Positions 35,101-46,637 are shown, numbered from the stretch's first letter. The stretch is DNA of 64,000 nt from Macrostomum hystrix (GCA_950097015.1 CATNEN010000037.1:1787501-1851500), one strand, 5' to 3'. The notes: generated from the letters alone by a model not told the origin. Made by a program: numbers and translations.

Positions 35101-36004
35101 CAAGGAATCCCGGTGGGGAAATCTGGACAGGGACTACCCCCGGAGGGAAATCGTGAATTTCGGTAGGAATTGTAGTGAGAATTCTCAGTATGAAATCGTG
35201 GTTGTAAAACTTAAACGCCTAGACATAGAGAAACTTAAAGATCAATTAGAGGTTAATTTCAAAAAATGCCCGCGGCTGCTCACGTGCACGGGGGCGCCGA
35301 ATCGGGCAGCGCCGATGAAGAACCAGTCCAGCACGGAGCCCTGCGAGCCAAGCGGCAGGTAGCCCGGCCAGGTGTAGTACTTCTTCAGCTCGTTGTGCAC
35401 CCGGCGATCCAGATTGCTCCAGCCGAAATAGTAGGGCCGGCTCTGGCGCTCATCTGACATGTGCAACGCCTCGCGGAAGGTCTGCAGCTCGATGCGGAAC
35501 GGCAGGTAGCGAGCTCGCCGCTCCTGAGTCCGGTAAGAGTCCGGATAGCGGTCGTACAGGTCGCGAAAGAAGGTCAGGTTCCAGTGGCGCATTGCCGGCC
35601 AGCCATCGGCGGCGCCCTTCACCAGCACCGGGCGGCCCGTGTAGGCGTACAATTCCAGGAATCTCGACCGGACTGATGTTGGCCGACTCAACCGGGACGG
35701 AGGTCAGGCCGACGCAGACGCGCCGACAATTGGCCGGCTGTCGAACAGCGTCAGAGAGGAACTCGCCGGCCGAGTACCAGCAGGAGCCGTTCGGACGGAG
35801 ATGGCCGAGGCCGATGGCGACGGAGTACAAGGCGACGACAACGACTCCCAGGGCTGGCCAGAAGCCAATGCGTCGGCGTGCGTGTCGGCTGCTGCCACCG
35901 CAGCGACTGTCCAGTTCGGACAGAAGGCGGCCACGATCGGCCGCGGACAGCGACATGGCTTCGTTTAGGAAAGCCGTTCGTGCTGCTGATTCTTTTGACG
36001 CCAT
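26162..36004 (-). CDS. Single-pass membrane JmjC-domain protein (3 exons)
   Basis: Minus-strand exons: 35,284-36,004 (ATG), 34,031-34,160 and 26,162-26,247 (TGA). The junctions agree in phase and give about 311 aa once one base is discounted. Residues 46-66 form a hydrophobic helix after an Arg cluster, suggesting a type II membrane protein. The cupin/JmjC part starts near 115 (YAYTGRPVLVKGAADGWPAM). It carries the Fe(II) triad: His240 as the last codon of exon 1, Asp242 in exon 2 and His293 in WYHAT of exon 3. PPSECSSVC lies between, and the end is IGAEYD. Family role: 2-oxoglutarate-dependent hydroxylation; the substrate is unknown and I assign no symbol. Exon 1 changes frame by +1 near 35,662, which could be a sequencing error, a polymorphism or decay. 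Intron 1 splits the HxD motif, and both introns are mainly minisatellite. Confidence 0.84.
26315..34022. repeat. 7.7-kb 31-bp tandem array (JmjC intron 2)
   Basis: About 248 copies of a 31-bp unit, cores gaaggattgcaaccgattga and aactgaggattgaagg. Variants are gaaact/ggaact, gattg/gagtg, gcaacc/gtaacc and taaaaatgagg. Runs of variants recur in order (higher-order structure). On the minus strand the unit contains no TAA, TAG or TGA, so all three frames stay open and generate false ORFs of up to 1,609 codons with a 31-residue period. From about 28,600 to 33,350 single-base gains and losses (gaaaact, gcaaacc) become common. The array starts about 10 nt inside the intron-2 donor. Confidence 0.99.
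34345..35140. repeat. 27-bp tandem array (JmjC intron 1)
   Basis: About 29 copies of a 27-bp unit, core aggtggggaaatctcgacaa followed by ggaatct. Variants are ccctgtgg and ccgggtgg. Because 27 is a multiple of 3, several frames remain open on both strands; these are not genes. It fills most of intron 1. Confidence 0.98.
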
Positions 36005-36539
36005 GGTTTGTCTTTGCGGAAAGAATTGAGCTCTACTCTAAACTATAGAGTCAGCTTTTCTATGCCTTCTGTGTCCATTGTGCACACACACACACACACA
36101 TTGTGCCCCAGTCTCGCGAGTGCACGCACTAACCCACACCAGACAATGCATCCGAACATTGCATGACTGCAGCTAAAGTGTACATTATTGTTGTTAGCTC
36201 TCTTAAATTTTCTTTGTCTTTTGTTCCTACGCATGGAGATATAACGCTTAAACTAGTTACTGATTTCGAAAGTATCAAGCTTTCCATTTTTAAATGATAA
36301 TCCTGTACCCTGATCCTTTTTAGAATTTCTCGGCCCGATAACTTTGACAGAAAACTAAATTTAAGAAACTCTAATTTAACTTTTTTTCTTCTTATGCATC
36401 ATTCTTTTAAAGTAAAATCGAATCAAATATTAAAAATACTCCTAGAAGACTCCTAGAAACTAATCGATTCCGTTTCGGGAATCCGAATGAAAAAACCCAC
36501 GAGATTAACAGTTGAGGCATCTCAAATAAGGTAAATCTT
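36005..36539. other. JmjC gene 5' flank
   Basis: Upstream of the minus-strand ATG, so it should contain the promoter. A short (CA)n run lies at about 36,085-36,102. No other motif stands out. Confidence 0.4.
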
Positions 36540-36870
36540 GGCTCGGAAATCTCCCTAGCCGAATCTCGGCGGAGGAATCCTGGTCGGGGAATCCCATTGG
36601 GGAAACCCGATTGGTGAATTCCGCGGCGGGAAATCCCGATGGGCAATCCCGGAGGGAAATCCATCTGGGGAATCCCCGTGAGAAAACTAGGGTTGGAGGA
36701 ATCCCGGTGAGGAACATCGGTGGGCGATTCCAATGGGGATACTGGTGGGGGGAATCCCGGTTGTCGAATCCCGCGAAAAAAGGTAGACCTCGCAATGGAA
36801 ACCTCGCAAGGGAAACCTCGGGGGGGGCAATCTAGACTCGGAAATCCTCGGCGGGGCTTCTCGATGAGGT
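36540..36870. repeat. Degenerate ~20-bp repeat tract
   Basis: Strongly diverged copies around ggggaatcccg, such as gatggggaatccc and ggtggggaatccc. Probably the remains of an old array related to the 27-bp array at 34.3-35.1 kb. Confidence 0.65.
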
Positions 36871-38007
36871 GGTCTCAACATAAGAAGATTTTTAGGGACA
36901 AAAAGTTTATAATTCTTTAGAAGAACTTTTTTATGAACTGTAAATAATCATGTAATGAACTATACCAAAATGACAGTCAGTAATACTATTCGAATTATTA
37001 AGTTATTTAAACCCTAACACCTCTGTAAGCAAGTGAGGTTGACCTTTGTCTTCAGAAATGACAACTAGAAAACTGCCAGACCAGTCCAAGCCTGATAAAT
37101 CACAGACAGAAGATCGTGACTGACGGTTACAGAATGAGGTTGAGTGAGTGACACATGAGTGACGGTAAGAATTTCGAAGTTTCGAAGTTGAGTTAGGGCA
37201 TGAGTCAGATTCCACTCCTCATGGTCACCAGATTTGCATCGTTTAAAAATGGACAGCTCAGCCAATCTGCTCCCATAGACTCCAGAAAAGTGTAGCAAAA
37301 ATTAAGTCGAAGAATCCCAACAAAAACTCGTGCCTGGCAGCGCCGGGATTTCGAATAGATAGGGATATGGGATTAGGGGAGCGAAGAGTGAGATCAAGAG
37401 ACTGCGCTATTTCGGAAGGCCTACACAAGAGGACTCACTACATGCGTGCATAAATGTATGAAATACATATTTGATCGATACTCTCCATATACTGCAAATA
37501 CATGCGTTCCACCACTCACTCACTCACCCCCTGTCTCTCTCTCCTCCTCTACTCGCAGTTTAACAGTTAGCTAAGCTCAGATTATACGCGCATTGTACAC
37601 ATATAGCAATGGCTAGGAACTGTAGAAAAGGCAATAAAAGAGCTGACATTCTTCGGTGATGCGAACTAGGAAAACTTTCGACTCCTGCGCACAGCAAATG
37701 ACTCGACTGCTGAAATCCCGAAGTACATTAAAGGAGAGAGTGATAGGGAGACGGGAGAAAATTAAAAATTCTAGGCAGCAGGAAGGCGACCGAAATAAAG
37801 GTGACAAAGGAGAGGACAGGTTAGACTTGCCAAACAAATAATATTTGAAGCCCAGTTTGCTAATCTATTTCTAAATTAAGAAAGTCATGAAATTTAAATT
37901 ACTATTTTATACCTGTGAATGCTGATTGACCCAAAATCCGGTCAGTTTGGGTCAGCTGCTAGTTGCCATGGTATGCTGTTGGCTGCAAAGCTATTCATTT
38001 TCTAGGG
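36871..38007. other. Unique region, no gene seen
   Basis: Several short open frames (37,003-37,298; 37,613-37,841) without domains or exon-like composition. I see nothing supportable. Confidence 0.4.
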
Positions 38008-38270
38008 GAAGCTGTGGGTTTCCAGAAGAAACTGTGGGTTTCCAGAAGAAACTGTGGGTTTCCAGAAGAAACTGTGGGTTTCCAGACAAAACTGTGGGTT
38101 TTCAGAAGAAACTGTGGGTTCTAGGGAAAGCTGTGGGTTTCCAGAAGAAACTGTGGGTTCTAGGGAAAGCTGTGGGTTTGCAGAAGAAACTGTGGGTTTC
38201 CAGAAGAAACTGTGGGTTTCCAGAAGAAACTGTGGGTTTCCAGAAGAAACTCAGGGTTTCCAGACGAAAC
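38008..38270. repeat. 20-bp tandem array
   Basis: About 13 copies of ctgtgggtttccagaagaaa with a ctagggaaag variant. The plus-strand frame across it is repeat translation. Confidence 0.96.
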
Positions 38271-40319
38271 TATTTCAGTTTTGAATCTGACTTAAAGCAG
38301 CTTAAATAAGCTTAGATAATAAGAAACTTATTCACAATTATGCATGGATCAATGCACGGCATTCAATGCCAAGCCAAGTGAGGGAAGGAATCTATGCATA
38401 CGATTGTGCAGTTTCCGGCCAAATGCCTAGCCACCACTTCCATTTCGCCCTCAGATGACATCAAATAACATCAGAATGATGCCTTGCAGTAATGAATCTA
38501 TACTAGCCATTCACTAATGCCAGTCTTATTTACAAGTAGTTACTAAACAGATAATATTATTTCTTCACAAGCACTGCATGCAGTTTAGTCACACGACATT
38601 TGGGGTGGGGGGCATTGTGTAAGTGCATGGCCGCGTGTGTTTTAGCCAAATCGTTATTTCTTACATTATGGCGGGTGTAAATAAGGTGTTAAGATAGTGG
38701 TTCTTACGGGGTATGGGCCACGGAGACTTAAAAAACAGAGACAGAACCAGAAAATGCGCACTAAATATAGGCCCAAAAATATAGTGTTCAGAAATGCGTA
38801 CATTAGCAGAGAAACAAAAATCTATAGCTGTTAACTGGGTTGTCAATGACCGCCCTTTCAGACAGTCAAGACCCACTCGTGCCCAGTGCTGCACGCAGTG
38901 TGTATAATGCAATGGTATGGACAGCAGGAAGGCATGAGACAGATTAAAGCTTCATACTCAAGGAACGGAGACGGCAAGACCCATACATGCAGGCGTACGC
39001 AGAGACCTGAGTACGGGGTCGCGGCCCCACCCCACCCTCCGCCAGTTTTGGTTGGCTGGTGCCCTAGCCGAACAGCTGATCGGCGGTGCATTAGCCGCCT
39101 ATCTCTTTCTCTTCTCTCCTCTGTTTCTCAATCTCTAGCCAAGGGAATGGACTTAGATTAAGTTAGAAGAGAAATACACAGACAGAGAGAGGGGGCAGAC
39201 ATCGTGCATTTGTCACTTTCTAGACCCGTTCCTGTGTAGTATATATATGCCGATTAAATTTATGTTTTAAGGCCTCATTTTTTGTTAACTTGGCTGCCTT
39301 GTGAAACCGCTTCATATATAGCGACGAGGCGTCGATAAAAATATCATCTATAAGTTTGGTATATTAGACGGTATCACACGGTAAGTCAAAACTAAATCAA
39401 CGAGGCCAAGCGAGAGGGCATTGTGCAGTTCCGAATCAGGCATTTCGCTGACAAAACTTATCATCTATGCTGCCGAGCTGCCTGATTAAGAGCTGCACAG
39501 TCTCGCTGTATTGCTGCAACACAGCTGCTGCCATGTACTTTTAATCAGGATTAACTTAAGATTTATACGGTTACGTCTCGAGGCCCCCTGGGCACCGGCA
39601 ACTGTTCAGTTTGTGTCTAAATATGCTCCCATTGCATTAATGCGCGCGGATTAAGTTGAGACTGTACTGCACCTGTACTCAAGCAGTTTGTTGGTCACAT
39701 ACTTTTTAATGGGCCATGTCTCTCTGGTATCTGTGAGGCAGGCATATAATTCCAGGAAATAGCTGCCGGTAACTAGGGTCTCGACGCAATCTCAACCAGC
39801 TGTTTTACCTGCCCCAACCTGCTTTATAATATAGATTACTTATGAGTTATTCAGAAGCACCGTTCACACTGTCCGTTGCACCTTGTTCTCTTTCCTAAAT
39901 GAAAAACTGTTTTTGTTTTTCAGCACACGCGGGTATACAAATTCGAGCTATTAAGTGCGGAGAACTTAAATTGTGTTTCCTTCATTTCACTGTTTTAGTT
40001 GCTTATACTGTCTAAAAAAGCAAATAAAAGCAGCCCACTGTGACGCTTATTTAAAAGCCAATATTTTTATGTGTTGCTATTAATCCTTAAAATTTTTAAT
40101 TCGAAAACTGTAGTACTCTATAGCATTGCAAGTAGTATAAAGTATACAATTCCATAATCAACTCGGAGTTGAAAACTTGGTTAGAGCAGAGTTACGCAAC
40201 CTTATACATCTCGCGGACCAAAGGGAGAACACAAAAACCACCGCGAGCAGCATGTGGACATGTGGAAAAAGGATTAATAGGAAATATAAGGCAGAAGATG
40301 AAACGCGGGAGAGATTAAA
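38271..40319. other. Unique intergenic sequence
   Basis: About 2 kb without exon-like composition or recognisable domains. Open frames at 38,661-39,161 show no family signature. Confidence 0.4.
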
Positions 40320-40855
40320 CACAAGAGATGTGACAAAAGAGACAGTGGAGAGATGAGACACGGGAGAGATGAGACACTGTAGAGATGAGACACGGGAGAG
40401 ATGGATACGGAAGAGATGAGACACGGTAGAGATGAGACACGGTAGAGTTGAGACACGGGAGAGATGAGACACGGGAGAGATGAGACACTGGAGAGATGAG
40501 ACACGGTAGAGATGAGACACTGGAGAGATGAGACATGGGAGAGATGAGACACGGGGGAGATGAGACACGGGAGAGATGAGACACGGGAGAGATGAGACAC
40601 TGGAGAGATGAGACACTGGAGAGATGAGACACGGGGGAGATGAGACACGGGAGAGATGAGACACAGGATAGAGGAGACACGGGGGAGATGAGACACAGGA
40701 TAGAGGAGACACGGGGGAGATGAGACACAGGATAGAGGAGACACGGGGGAGATGAGACACGGGAGAGATGAGACAGCGGAGAGATGAGACACGGGGGAGA
40801 TGAGACACAGGATAGAGGAGACACGGGAGACATGAGACAGCGGAGAGATGAAGCT
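40320..40855. repeat. 16-bp tandem array
   Basis: About 33 copies of gagatgagacacggga, with actgga, ggatagagg and acggggga variants. A gagatgagacacaggataga block recurs. The minus strand is stop-free in all frames, giving false ORFs of 172-230 codons. Confidence 0.97.
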
Positions 40856-42232
40856 GTGCAATAGGTGCGGCTGTGTCACTGGCTGTTCATCTGTTTTCAT
40901 GTCAATTATGATACGCAATAGGCAATGACTCATTATTTTAAACTGTCTTACCCAGTTAGACACCAATTAGGTTATAGTAAGGTTATAGTAGCTAGCTAAA
41001 TCCAGAGAAAAGAACTGAAATGTATAAAAAACCGTAATATTTTGTTCAAAAAATCAAAACTAAAATAATTGAACAAGACAGCCTTGAAAATCAAAGCTGT
41101 GCTAATAATAGCAGAACTATAGCACTGGGCCGACAACTTTTGTGCATTTTTGCATTTCATCTTTTCTAAAAAATTTCAGTGCAAAAATATAGACAGAAAG
41201 CTTAAACAGTAGTACATAAAATGGGATAAAAAGCACTTAAAGTACACATGAATACAATAAAAAATGGCTGAACGAATAGCAAAAATATCTAACAAATATC
41301 AATTTATCAACTGTAAAACAGTTTATACAATCAATTTTAAAGAAATCGTCAATAAAAATCTTAAGGCTAGAAAAGGAAAAGAAAAAAAAACCCGAAATTG
41401 CAAAACAAAAGGCACCAAATCACTTCAATAAAAACCAAAGCCAAAAAGGTGTCATACTTGCAACAAGCAATCCGATTAGGTAACTCAGGTTTAAGACCGC
41501 CTGTGCTAACTGATATGCATTAGAGAAAATGCAAAAATTGACAGCTATAGCCATAGACAACTGAAGTAGCGAACACACCCACCCCGCGACTTACTTGAGT
41601 TGCCGAGCCGTTAAACTTGTTCAACGTCTAACAAGATAAATAGATTTTAAAAAATCGGATAATATGGAATTTAAAAAAAGAAAATCTGATTTAACCAAAT
41701 AATAGAAAATAAGAAAACGAACTCCGTTTATTATAAACTTATGTGACTACAATATATACAATGTAACAAACATACAAATAATAATTGAGCTAAATTACCA
41801 GAATAAAAAATGGCTGCTTCTATACACAATCAAATGTAATGAAACAATAAGATACTTTGAGCACACAATTTGACAATGGGAATTGGAATTAGTTTATTAA
41901 ATAAAAAAATTGCAACATAGAGAAAGGCAACTTGGATAATATACTACTTAATACTTCCATTAGATTAAACATTGCACTATGTCAATTATTTTGTACATAA
42001 AACGTGTAGAAAGAATTAATCATAGAGAAAATGTGGCGCAACGAAAAAAGCTCTAAAATGGATATGTAATAAGTGTTAATAAGTGTAGCTAAAATAACTG
42101 TGCGCTAGGAAGATTGTGTACTTTTAAAATGTAAACTTCAATGTAACGCTATTTAAAAAATGACCATTGTAATATCTGGATTTCTTTCAAGGCAATTTTG
42201 TTTGCACAAAAGTCAACCAATTACGAAGTCTC
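40856..42232. other. AT-rich 3' flank of the SH2 adaptor
   Basis: No coding signal. It probably contains the 3'UTR; minus-strand AATAAA-like signals occur near 41,730 and 41,895. Confidence 0.4.
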
Positions 42233-43545
42233 TCAAATGTCTCCGCGTCCTCCCGGATTATCAGAGCGGCAGACTGGCAAGCCGAGAATGATTCGATCAA
42301 GACCCCGAATAGGCAGGACGTGCTCAGCGTAGTGCCTAATCATCTGGGGCACGGAGGCAAACGGCTGCGAATACTGGCCGAGCACATAGTGTCCCTGCGG
42401 TGTACGCTCAATCCGCATGTGGACACACTGATGACCGTGCCGTGCGCGAAGACTTAGCGAGTACTGCTGCTGCTGCTCAATAGAGCCGTCACCTTGACAA
42501 CAGCGCACTAGAAAGGCGCCCTCCGGATGCGGCCTTAGTAACCGTTCGGCAAAATGGCGATCAACCTCTGGTCCGGGGTGGAACCAAAGCTGCTCGGCCA
42601 GGTCCAAGCCGGGGTCCACCGGTGGCCAATGGGCTGCGGCTGTCAAGTGAAAGCACAATGCCAATGGTAGATAGCAGCGGATATTGTGCCAGCAGGGCAA
42701 GCAGTACTTATTTTCAATATGAACTGTTAAGCGACCGTTATAAGAATAGTAATATTTAGAGGAGGGCAGCGGGCACTGGCACATCATTTGGTGATAGTAG
42801 ACCCTCAGACAGCGATGGATGGATGGATGGATGGATGGATGGTGTAAATCTGCCCAGACTTTATTATCGTTAGGCACCGAGGCAGTGTACACTCTCACAG
42901 TGCCTTGCAGGTTGACACTCAAGGGCGTAAATTGCGAGACAAATCCCAAAGCTTTCTCTCCGCGACTTCATCCCAAAGCTTTCTCTCCGCGACTTCATCC
43001 CAAATTAGCTAATGGAGCCTCGCCCCGGAATCGAGCTCAGGGACCTTGGTGCGAGAGGCAAACGCGTTAGACCGCTCTGCCACTCAAACTATAATCCAAG
43101 CATCAGCAAGTATCAGTGTGTAAAACTAACCAACAGATCCAACAGTTTGCACAGGCTTCAGCCGGGGTCGCTGTGATAATGCCTCGCTATTGCAATTGTC
43201 TGGCAGGCAAATGGCGCCATGGGAGCCGTTGGTACTGCCGCTGCCGCCTGGAGTCGACCTTTTTACAACCCGTTCAAATGGACTGGCTGGGTGGTGATTC
43301 AAAATGCTGCCATTACTACTATTAGTAGATCGGATTGGCTCGCTATAGAAACTCTCAGACTGGGCGCCAGAGCTGGGGTTTCCAGTTGAGACTGGCAGTG
43401 GTGGCACTGATGCATCAGGTGGGAAGCTGTACTCTTCCTCCATTTCATTCTTTGATGGCTTTGGCTGCTCCATTTCAGGCATGCTGAATTGACAAGTGCA
43501 CATGAGATTATAATAATTGCTCATACTAGAACTGAGCTGGTCCAT
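42233..43545 (-). CDS. SHB: SHB-type SH2 adaptor protein (2 exons, 273 aa)
   Basis: Minus-strand exon 1 is 43,131-43,545 and exon 2 is 42,233-42,639. The phase-1 junction is exact and gives 273 aa. The first 138 residues are Ser/Pro-rich and apparently disordered. Exon 2 encodes a C-terminal SH2 domain: LWFHPG start, GAFLVRCC with the phosphotyrosine-binding Arg, YSLSLRARHG, HMRIERTPQGHYVLGQYSQP and FASVPQMIRHYAEHVLPIRG. The last two segments match the SHB/SHD/SHE/SHF group (HMKLSRT, YVLGQNSPPFSSVPE, LPIKG) better than other SH2 families. Role: an adaptor linking tyrosine-phosphorylated receptors to downstream partners. A Gln run sits in the loop after the FLVR strand. Which vertebrate paralogue it matches cannot be settled by eye. 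Confidence 0.85.
42815..42842. repeat. (GATG)n microsatellite
   Basis: About seven GATG units in the intron of the SH2 adaptor gene. Confidence 0.9.
42862..43090 (-). mobile_element. SINE 2 copy (tRNA-derived)
   Basis: On the minus strand it begins with a tRNA-like head (A-box-like gagtggcagagcggtctaac, B-box-like gagctcgattccg) and ends in the complement of gcagtgtacactctcacag. A 28-bp segment containing caaagctttctctccgcga is duplicated inside. Fragments of the same family lie at 22,095-22,195 and 48,487-48,575. It occupies the SH2-adaptor intron. Confidence 0.75.
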
Positions 43546-44348
43546 GGTTTATAATATTGACAATGATTGCAGCAATAATTCAATTTAAAACTAGGCCATA
43601 TAAATATGTTAGACAGCCAATTTGAATTTATCAAATGTAAAAAACAAACAATTTATTAGCAAAAAAATAAATTAATAAAACTGATTGCATTGTCTAAAAG
43701 AGTTCTTACAAGCTTGTACTTTCACAATGTTAACTAGCAGTGTAATAAACAAGCTATTTAGTCCTTAGCAAATAAATATTCTTCTAGTTTTCTATAGATA
43801 AGCATAAGTAATTACAATTTATAAGACAGTAGATGGTAGGCCTATGCATGATTATTTTTTTGTTACTGTACCCCTATAATATGGGATTAGCTATTTGGTA
43901 CTTGGCTGTTAACTATTGCTATTAAAAAAACTAGGTCTATTAAGAGTTAAGACCAGTACATATCAAAATGACTAGATGACATAACAGCAACACATAAGAA
44001 TATACTATAATTACCATATAAAATTTGCTCTGAATTATAACAACAGGAACCTAGAAAGTTTGCTCTTTTTCTAAACACTTGCAAGTGCTCTAGTTAGAAT
44101 ATTTTCATTCTGCAAGAATTAAATTATAACAAGTCTGGTTGCAAACTGAAAGCTGAAGTTAAAAGTGTGAATAAGCATAATAGGTCAATTGAGTCAAATC
44201 TATGCAAAATAGGCGTATAGTAGAAGACTAAATAAAAAAATTTTTATTTGTCACCTTTAAGGGCTTAGGGCTAAAAAATAATAACTTATAATTCAAAGAT
44301 TTGTGAGCTTAGCTTATCTTATAATAAACTAAGACTAGGCCCCTAAAC
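43546..44348. other. SH2-adaptor 5' flank
   Basis: AT-rich sequence upstream of the minus-strand ATG. It should contain the promoter, but I see no specific motif beyond a taggcctat palindrome near 43,840. Confidence 0.4.
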
Positions 44349-44820
44349 GGTCCCAGGTCATTTCAAAGACAAGACATTTCGGTGACAGTCATTTCGGTGA
44401 CAGAATTGGTCAGTTCGGTGACAACTATTTTTGCACCTAAATATGCTAAGAAAACAGCCTTCCACGATCCAGCAGCTGCTTAAAGCCTGCACTCGCATTG
44501 TCAATCCAAAACTTGAAAAATGATTATTATACACATTTAATTAGGAACGAATAACTATTGAAACTATTGACTACTCATTAAATAATTTAATAGGCCTAAT
44601 TTAACTCATTTAAAGTAAAACCCAGACTTTAACATAGTGATGCAGCTTCTTATTAATACTTTTAGCATTATTTCATTAATATTTTATATGTGTGCATATT
44701 TAAAATGGAAGGCTGTTTTTTAGCATATTTAGGTGCAAAAATAGTTGTCACCAATCTGACCAATTGTGTCACCGAAATGACTGTCACCGAAATGTCTTGT
44801 CACCGAAATGACCTAGGACC
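44349..44820. mobile_element. MITE with ~125-bp inverted repeats and 8-bp target duplication
   Basis: The two ends are inverted copies: the left starts ggtcccaggtcatttc and the right ends gaaatgacctaggacc. The arms contain repeated catttcggtgaca motifs and continue into ttgcacctaaatatgctaa. The element is flanked on both sides by ccctaaac (44,341-44,348 and 44,821-44,828), an 8-bp target-site duplication. Length is 472 bp with no transposase, so it is non-autonomous. An 8-bp duplication fits hAT- or P-like mobilisation, but the long inverted repeats are unusual for hAT. Confidence 0.9.
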
Positions 44821-44828
44821 CCCTAAAC

Positions 44829-45948
44829 TTAGCAGCCAAATTATCAGATGTTTCAATGATAAAGAAATAATGTAATTGCTATATTTTCCATATAAATTCT
44901 CAGGAAACTTTCTGACTTTAGTATATGGTGCATGCAACAACATACATGCGCAACCTCCCAAATCTTAGCTGACCGTGCGACTTAGTTTGCTCTCATTTGC
45001 TCTCTTTTTCTCCCCCTTTTCCTTTTCTTGACGCCTTCCTTTTTTGTCCCTTGGCCCCCCCTTTGATTTTTTTGCACTTGGTTGATTGGTTTTTGCAACT
45101 TACCTTGCTTGGCCCTCATTTCACCCAGCCAGTTTGGCCAGGTGTTGCGCATGTATGATGCAACAAGTTCTCATCAGTCATGATGTGCAAGGTGACTATA
45201 TGCTATATTGCTATATGAATGCCCAAGTTGCGATCAAACATAATTTTACAGATAACTGAGATAAGAAAATGGCAGCCAAAAAGTACAAATAGGCCTAGTC
45301 CAAACACAATTATAATAATAAGCCTACTCAGTTCTCGTATCATAAAAATCCTTGATTGACCAGTAGCTAGCTGTTAGGCTGTAGGCTAGGCTAGGCTATA
45401 GCTAGTTCTAGTTCTAGCTGCTGGTGGCAGTGAGGAGTGCGGTAATGAGTTGTAAGACTTCTGCATATGTGTGCATAAGGTAGGCCTATTAAGCGCTAAG
45501 AAGGGTGTAAACACTAAACAAAGACAAAAAAGTAGCAATCGGTTTAGATGCATCTGGTTTAGATGTCTTAGAAGTAGAGTATTTGGCTCTGCCAAAACGC
45601 CAGTTACGCCAATAAAAACGCGAATTTGTTTTTTGCAAAGTTTTGAATGGTTTTGAATGAATTTTATTTCTCAATTTCGTTGATTTAAGATATATTTTAA
45701 CAGTTTTTAGACTGCTCCATAAAATATAATAATTTGAAAAAGAAAATTTTAACTACTGCGAACCGGCAGAATAGGCATTTTTCACAAGCATTTGAAGCCC
45801 AATTAATATCAGTTAATTCGACTCTGACTAATAAATGTTCTAATTTAAAGTATAATTTTCTAAGAATTAACAGACAGAATATGGCGGCGGAATGCAATAA
45901 TATGCTTAAAGCGGCATGGACTGAATAAAATTAAATATATACTACACA
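44829..45948. other. Unique intergenic sequence
   Basis: AT-rich, with several taggccta palindromes. Short open frames only; nothing supportable. Confidence 0.4.
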
Positions 45949-46637
45949 TTTTCACGTTAAATTTTTATCAAATTCCAGTTCTAAAAGAATTAGCGGAAAT
46001 TCAATTCAGACGCTTTGAGCTATGGTCAGTGCTAACAGAAAATCAATAAAAACATACAAGCACCCTGTCAAGAGCTACAGAGCCCGTTCAATTCAAACTC
46101 GGCTTTTTGTCTCTGGCAAAATCTCTCTTAGGCCCCCTACTGGAAGGCGAAAGGATGCTTTGAAGAACTTCAATAGAAACAGAGCTGTTTCAAACGAAAC
46201 TTAACCATGGCATAGGCACATGTCAACGAAAAACTGTACAACAGAAACTGAAGGAAGGAACGAGTGAGCGAATAAATAAATTAATGAATAAATGAACAAC
46301 CAATAGAATGAAATAAGACATTCTGTCAGCTCCATTTTGTCAAGTTGTTATTTTGTCAAGCCTCCCTTTGGTAGGCCTAGCTTTTCCAGCCTTCCAGATC
46401 ACACAATCATGTACGCAGTTGTCCGCTTTACACCTAATTGCTGGGCCAATTCAACAAAATCTTCTCCTTGCTCAAAAGCTCCAATAATTCTAGCTCTATC
46501 AGCATTGCTGATCCTGTCGTTCGTTCGTTTGTCCTGTTTATTTTCTATTAGCACTGACTGACCATAGCTCAAAGTGTCTGAATTGAATTTCTGCAAGTTC
46601 TTTTAGAACTGGAATTTGATCAAAATTGAACATGAAA
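45949..46637. repeat. Inverted repeat pair around a transposase remnant
   Basis: Positions 45,949-46,046 reappear in inverted orientation at about 46,540-46,637 with roughly 88% identity by eye; both contain atcaaattccagttctaaaa and tttgagctatggtcagt. The left copy lacks a 4-bp cagt present in the right. The right arm overlaps the transposase-like frame, so these are probably two diverged copies or ends of one DNA transposon. Confidence 0.75.
46330..46596 (-). pseudogene. Transposase N-terminal helix-turn-helix remnant
   Basis: The minus-strand frame encodes RISNADRARIIGAFEQGEDF and VELAQQLGVKRTTAY, the typical N-terminal HTH of IS630/Tc1-mariner-related transposases of animals. A TGA then interrupts it. 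After the stop the same frame continues with SGRLEKLGLPKGG-like sequence, consistent with the next part of the family, and then ends. The DDE catalytic domain is absent. It is a dead fragment. Confidence 0.72.

Noticed and set aside
34345-35156. ORFs on both strands with a 9-residue period (GNLDKESRW and SRFPHLDSL)
   Set aside because: The 27-bp unit is a multiple of 3, so frames stay open by repetition. It lies inside JmjC intron 1.
40158-40966. Minus-strand ORFs rich in SHLPRVSS
   Set aside because: Translation of the 16-bp array in three frames.
46022-46204. 60-codon basic ORF
   Set aside because: Lies between the transposon-related inverted arms, has no recognisable domain, and its composition is not exon-like.
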